Below, in pieces: positions 6,723-8,279 of a stretch of 8,279 nucleotides of DNA (its first letter is position 1; each line of letters starts with the position of its first letter). Below the pieces are notes generated by a model. That model saw nothing but the letters and a program-made list of their open reading frames with translations. It was not told the DNA's origin and ran no database searches. The translations under genes and the position numbers were made by a program. Location: the NCBI GenBank assembly GCA_017629415.1, contig JAGBXG010000306.1:1-8279 (forward strand). Reading direction: 5' to 3'. Origin of the DNA: Pseudomonadota bacterium (GTDB lineage Bacteria; Myxococcota; Bradymonadia; UBA4248).

Positions 6723-7892
6723 TTAAAGGATAGCAGGTGGCGCAGCATCGACCTCTTCAACTTTGGATGGGGGCTCCAGTTTGGATGGCGCCTTTTTTGT
6801 GGCTTCATCTGCCTTTTTTGTGGCTTCATCTGCCTTGTCTTTTTCAACGTCCAGTATTGGTACTATGATTTCAGCTTGAGTTTTGTTTATGACAGGGGAA
6901 GCTGAATTGTCAGTTTCTGGATGAATGGCAACAACCGCTGGAAATTCTGCATCTGATTGAATGGCAGGAGCGGTGTTTTCAGCAGGATCGGTCTTTTGTG
7001 TGGGAGCTTGTGTGGGGACAGCAGCAGGCAACACGGGGACATCTTGAATTTCACCTGGTGCAAAAGCTTCCTGTTGATTCTGAGATTCCCGAACAACAGG
7101 TTTGAATTTGGGTTTGACAATGATGCGATCCAAAACTTCCCCATCAAGCAGGATGTATTCTGCTTCAACGTCACGTTGGGATAAATGCTGATCTACGATC
7201 ATCAGGCGATCGATGCGCTCATCAAAACGATCATACCCCATACGAATTTCACTCTGAGCAGTGAAAACCGTATAACCTGTGGCATCGTCATAATGAATTT
7301 CGTCGATTTTATGGGGGTATCCCCTGCGTGTTATGCGTTCAGCCAGTTCAAAAGCTTCAACGATGACAGTTGTACGCACTGAAAGTGGTTTGTCCAGACT
7401 TACAATCGGTACCATGACGGTATCTTCAGTCTGCCAATGTTTAATATAAGCACCAGATTTGTCTACGACATGCATTTGTCCGTCATGGACAATGCCAAGC
7501 GGTTCGTATTCTGTAATTTCAATGCTGACTTTATCGGGCAGTTCAATTTCTACACGAGCATCTTTAATCCATGGCAGCATTTCAATACTGCCTTGAATCG
7601 TGTGGACATCCATTTCGAATAAATTGGCTCCATCCGCCTGTAAGCCTGAAGCTTCCAGAATCGATGCATCATTGACGCGTACATTTCCCTGAATCGTAAT
7701 CTGGCGCGGCAAAAAATAATCTGTAGCCGCCAGATGACGGTAATACATATAAATTCCATAAGGAATACCGATAGCAATGACACACGTCACCACAACCGTA
7801 ATGACAACATGGAGCAGACTTTTCCACCCTTGTTTGTCAATCTGACGAATGTCTGGTTCGCGACGGCGATTGGCACGGTAATTCTTGGACAT
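6723..7892 (-). CDS. ftsQ: Cell division protein FtsQ with long low-complexity C-terminal extension
   Basis: A 389-residue type II membrane protein; FtsQ links early and late divisome proteins (with FtsB and FtsL). The cytoplasmic N-terminus (1-27, basic NRRRE) precedes one transmembrane helix (about 28-51), a periplasmic POTRA domain (about 60-130; ITIQGNVRVND, LPWIKDARVEIELPDKV, ITEYEPLGIV) and the beta domain (about 131-262). Typical FtsQ ends near here. Residues 263-389 are an extra Pro/Ala/Thr/Glu/Lys-rich tail that includes two copies of a seven-residue unit (KADEATK) and a PSKxE pair. The start has no Shine-Dalgarno sequence (TTTAAATTCCC before ATG), and no better in-frame start is seen before the transmembrane helix. 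Position next to ftsA supports the assignment despite weak sequence conservation of the family. Confidence 0.92.
   Translation of the reverse strand: MSKNYRANRRREPDIRQIDKQGWKSLLHVVITVVVTCVIAIGIPYGIYMYYRHLAATDYFLPRQITIQGNVRVNDASILEASGLQADGANLFEMDVHTIQGSIEMLPWIKDARVEIELPDKVSIEITEYEPLGIVHDGQMHVVDKSGAYIKHWQTEDTVMVPIVSLDKPLSVRTTVIVEAFELAERITRRGYPHKIDEIHYDDATGYTVFTAQSEIRMGYDRFDERIDRLMIVDQHLSQRDVEAEYILLDGEVLDRIIVKPKFKPVVRESQNQQEAFAPGEIQDVPVLPAAVPTQAPTQKTDPAENTAPAIQSDAEFPAVVAIHPETDNSASPVINKTQAEIIVPILDVEKDKADEATKKADEATKKAPSKLEPPSKVEEVDAAPPAIL
6790..6831. repeat. Perfect 21-bp tandem duplication inside ftsQ
   Basis: A 21-bp unit (6790-6810) is repeated without any mismatch at 6811-6831, with five further matching bases. 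Each contains a six-T run. It keeps frame and encodes two seven-residue KADEATK units in the FtsQ tail. Exact identity suggests a recent duplication and likely copy-number variation between strains. Confidence 0.95.
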
Positions 7893-7917
7893 GGGAATTT
7901 AAACACAAAGTAGCGTT

Positions 7918-7949
7918 AAAATAAAAATGCGGCATGTTGAAAACACGCC
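7918..7949 (-). terminator. Terminator-like hairpin just upstream of ftsQ
   Basis: On the minus strand GGCGTGTT (7949-7942) pairs with AACATGCC (7938-7931), eight pairs including one G-T, around a three-base loop. GCATTTTTATTTT follows. It looks like an intrinsic terminator but ends only 26 bases before the ftsQ ATG. It could end a transcript from further upstream or act as an attenuator. Confidence 0.5.
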
Positions 7950-7963
7950 ACGCCATATTGTGT

Positions 7964-8026
7964 TCAGAATCTTGATTTGAGCAACTTTTCGAGGTTGAAA
8001 GGTTTGAAAGTAAATTCGTATTCCAT
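7964..8026 (-). CDS. Possible 20-codon leader reading frame upstream of ftsQ
   Basis: ATG at 8026 opens a frame of 20 codons ending in TGA (7966-7964), with four Phe codons among the twenty (MEYEFTFKPF...). It has no Shine-Dalgarno sequence, but its ATG begins seven bases after a perfect TATAAT, as in leaderless transcripts. The terminator-like hairpin comes 14 bases after its stop. The frame is only 34 codons between stops, which is easily reached by chance. Treat it as a candidate. Confidence 0.2.
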   Translation of the reverse strand: MEYEFTFKPFNLEKLLKSRF

Positions 8027-8033
8027 GAAGGTT

Positions 8034-8039
8034 ATTATA
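8034..8039 (-). promoter_or_regulatory. Candidate -10 box for ftsQ transcription
   Basis: A perfect TATAAT lies on the minus strand in an AT-rich stretch about 140 bases before the ftsQ ATG. No convincing -35 is found 16-18 bases upstream, so the call rests on the -10 alone. Confidence 0.35.
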
Positions 8040-8085
8040 ATACGGAAAATATTGGGAATTATGTGTTGTCAGCATTTGGGAAAAT

Positions 8086-8206
8086 CAAGCCAATATCCAT
8101 TGGCAGGAATGTTTTGGGGTAATCCAAGCCCAATATAAGCCCAATATTTATTGCAGGAATGTTTTGGGGGATAAACCCATGCACAACAAGCCCAATATCC
8201 ATTGGG
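8086..8206. repeat. Tandem repeat array of about 50 bp, 2.5 copies, upstream of ftsQ
   Basis: The motif AAGC(C)CAATAT begins at 8087, 8137 and 8188, a period of 50 then 51 bases, and the shared parts continue with CATTG/TATTG, then GCAGGAATGTTTTGGGG in the first two copies (8103-8119 and 8153-8169). An extra AAGCCCAATAT at 8126-8136 sits directly before the second copy. Two copies contain a CCAAT/ATTGG inverted repeat around ATCC (extended to CCCAAT/ATTGGG at 8191-8206). An inverted ATATTGGG occurs at 8049-8056. The period is not a multiple of three, which argues against coding. Confidence 0.8.
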
Positions 8207-8208
8207 TT

Positions 8209-8244
8209 CCCCCACCCCCACCGCCGCCGCCATCCCTACCCGGG
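8209..8244 (-). other. G-rich minus strand tract, possible G-quadruplex
   Basis: The plus strand here is almost purely C-rich, so the minus strand carries GGG, GGG, several GG and two GGGGG runs separated by short loops (plus one longer GGC-rich spacer). Such an arrangement can form a G-quadruplex in DNA or in an RNA transcribed toward ftsQ. No function is shown. Confidence 0.35.
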
Positions 8245-8258
8245 TGCGCTGTGCGCAC
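8244..8258. repeat. Short GC hairpin near the right edge
   Basis: GTGCGC and GCGCAC flank TGT, a perfect six-pair stem. Six A residues follow on the plus strand, so on the minus strand T residues precede the stem; it is therefore not an intrinsic terminator in either direction. Confidence 0.4.
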
Positions 8259-8279
8259 AAAAAACAGTTCTCCTCAAGC

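Noticed and set aside
8069..8260. 63-codon minus-strand frame starting at TTG with GAGGAG upstream, Trp/Tyr/Cys-rich product
   Set aside because: It lies almost entirely inside the roughly 50-bp repeat array and G-rich tract, the repeat period is not a multiple of three, and the product has no recognisable fold. It is better explained as a repeat read in frame.
8244..8264. GTGCGC/GCGCAC hairpin as a terminator
   Set aside because: The T-run precedes the stem on the minus strand and A residues follow it on the plus strand, the wrong order for termination in either direction.

Overview
All recognisable genes in this window lie on the minus strand, so transcription runs from high to low coordinates. 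In that order they are ftsQ, ftsA, rpmE (ribosomal protein L31), prfA (release factor 1), a large cysteine-rich surface lipoprotein, and nagZ (family 3 beta-N-acetylglucosaminidase). The window looks like the chromosome of a Gram-negative bacterium of moderate GC content. The reasons are an FtsQ/FtsA division pair, a type II lipoprotein signal, and a secreted protein carrying CPxDPxK..PGxCGC repeats with thrombospondin-3-like calcium loops. That repeat style is familiar from Myxococcota/Bradymonadales-type and other environmental 'deltaproteobacterial' surface proteins, so the lineage is an inference and not certain. No mobile element, CRISPR array, tRNA or rRNA was seen.

Right part (5438-8279): ftsQ and ftsA form a two-gene division block with a 58-base gap. 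FtsQ has a normal membrane anchor, POTRA and beta domain, followed by an unusual low-complexity tail of about 125 residues that contains a perfect 21-bp tandem duplication. The 387 bases upstream of ftsQ hold no convincing long gene. They hold a roughly 50-bp tandem repeat array, a G-rich minus strand, a TATAAT box, a possible 20-codon reading frame and a terminator-like hairpin 26 bases before the ftsQ start, which has no Shine-Dalgarno sequence. ftsA is not followed by ftsZ, the usual next gene of the division and cell wall cluster.

Middle (3388-5437): a 442-base gap separates ftsA from rpmE. It contains a good sigma70-type promoter for rpmE and a 17-bp tandem repeat in the rpmE leader. rpmE ends in a strong intrinsic terminator and is followed by prfA. 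prfA also has a terminator, inside a cluster of palindromes. The release-factor methyltransferase gene prmC, often next to prfA, is absent here.

Left part (1-3387): the lipoprotein is best started at an ATG 21 bases inside the longest reading frame, because that ATG has a proper Shine-Dalgarno sequence. This Shine-Dalgarno sequence lies in one arm of a perfect 10-bp inverted repeat. nagZ follows 82 bases (1071-1152) downstream and probably serves peptidoglycan recycling in the cytoplasm. The left end carries two GC-rich hairpins similar in layout to the palindromes after prfA.

Taken together the window is mostly housekeeping (division, translation, wall recycling) with one lineage-specific surface lipoprotein. 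I see no clear new defence or metabolic system. The points most worth checking are the repeat-filled ftsQ upstream region, the FtsQ tail, the split of ftsA from ftsZ, and the possible masking of the lipoprotein ribosome binding site.
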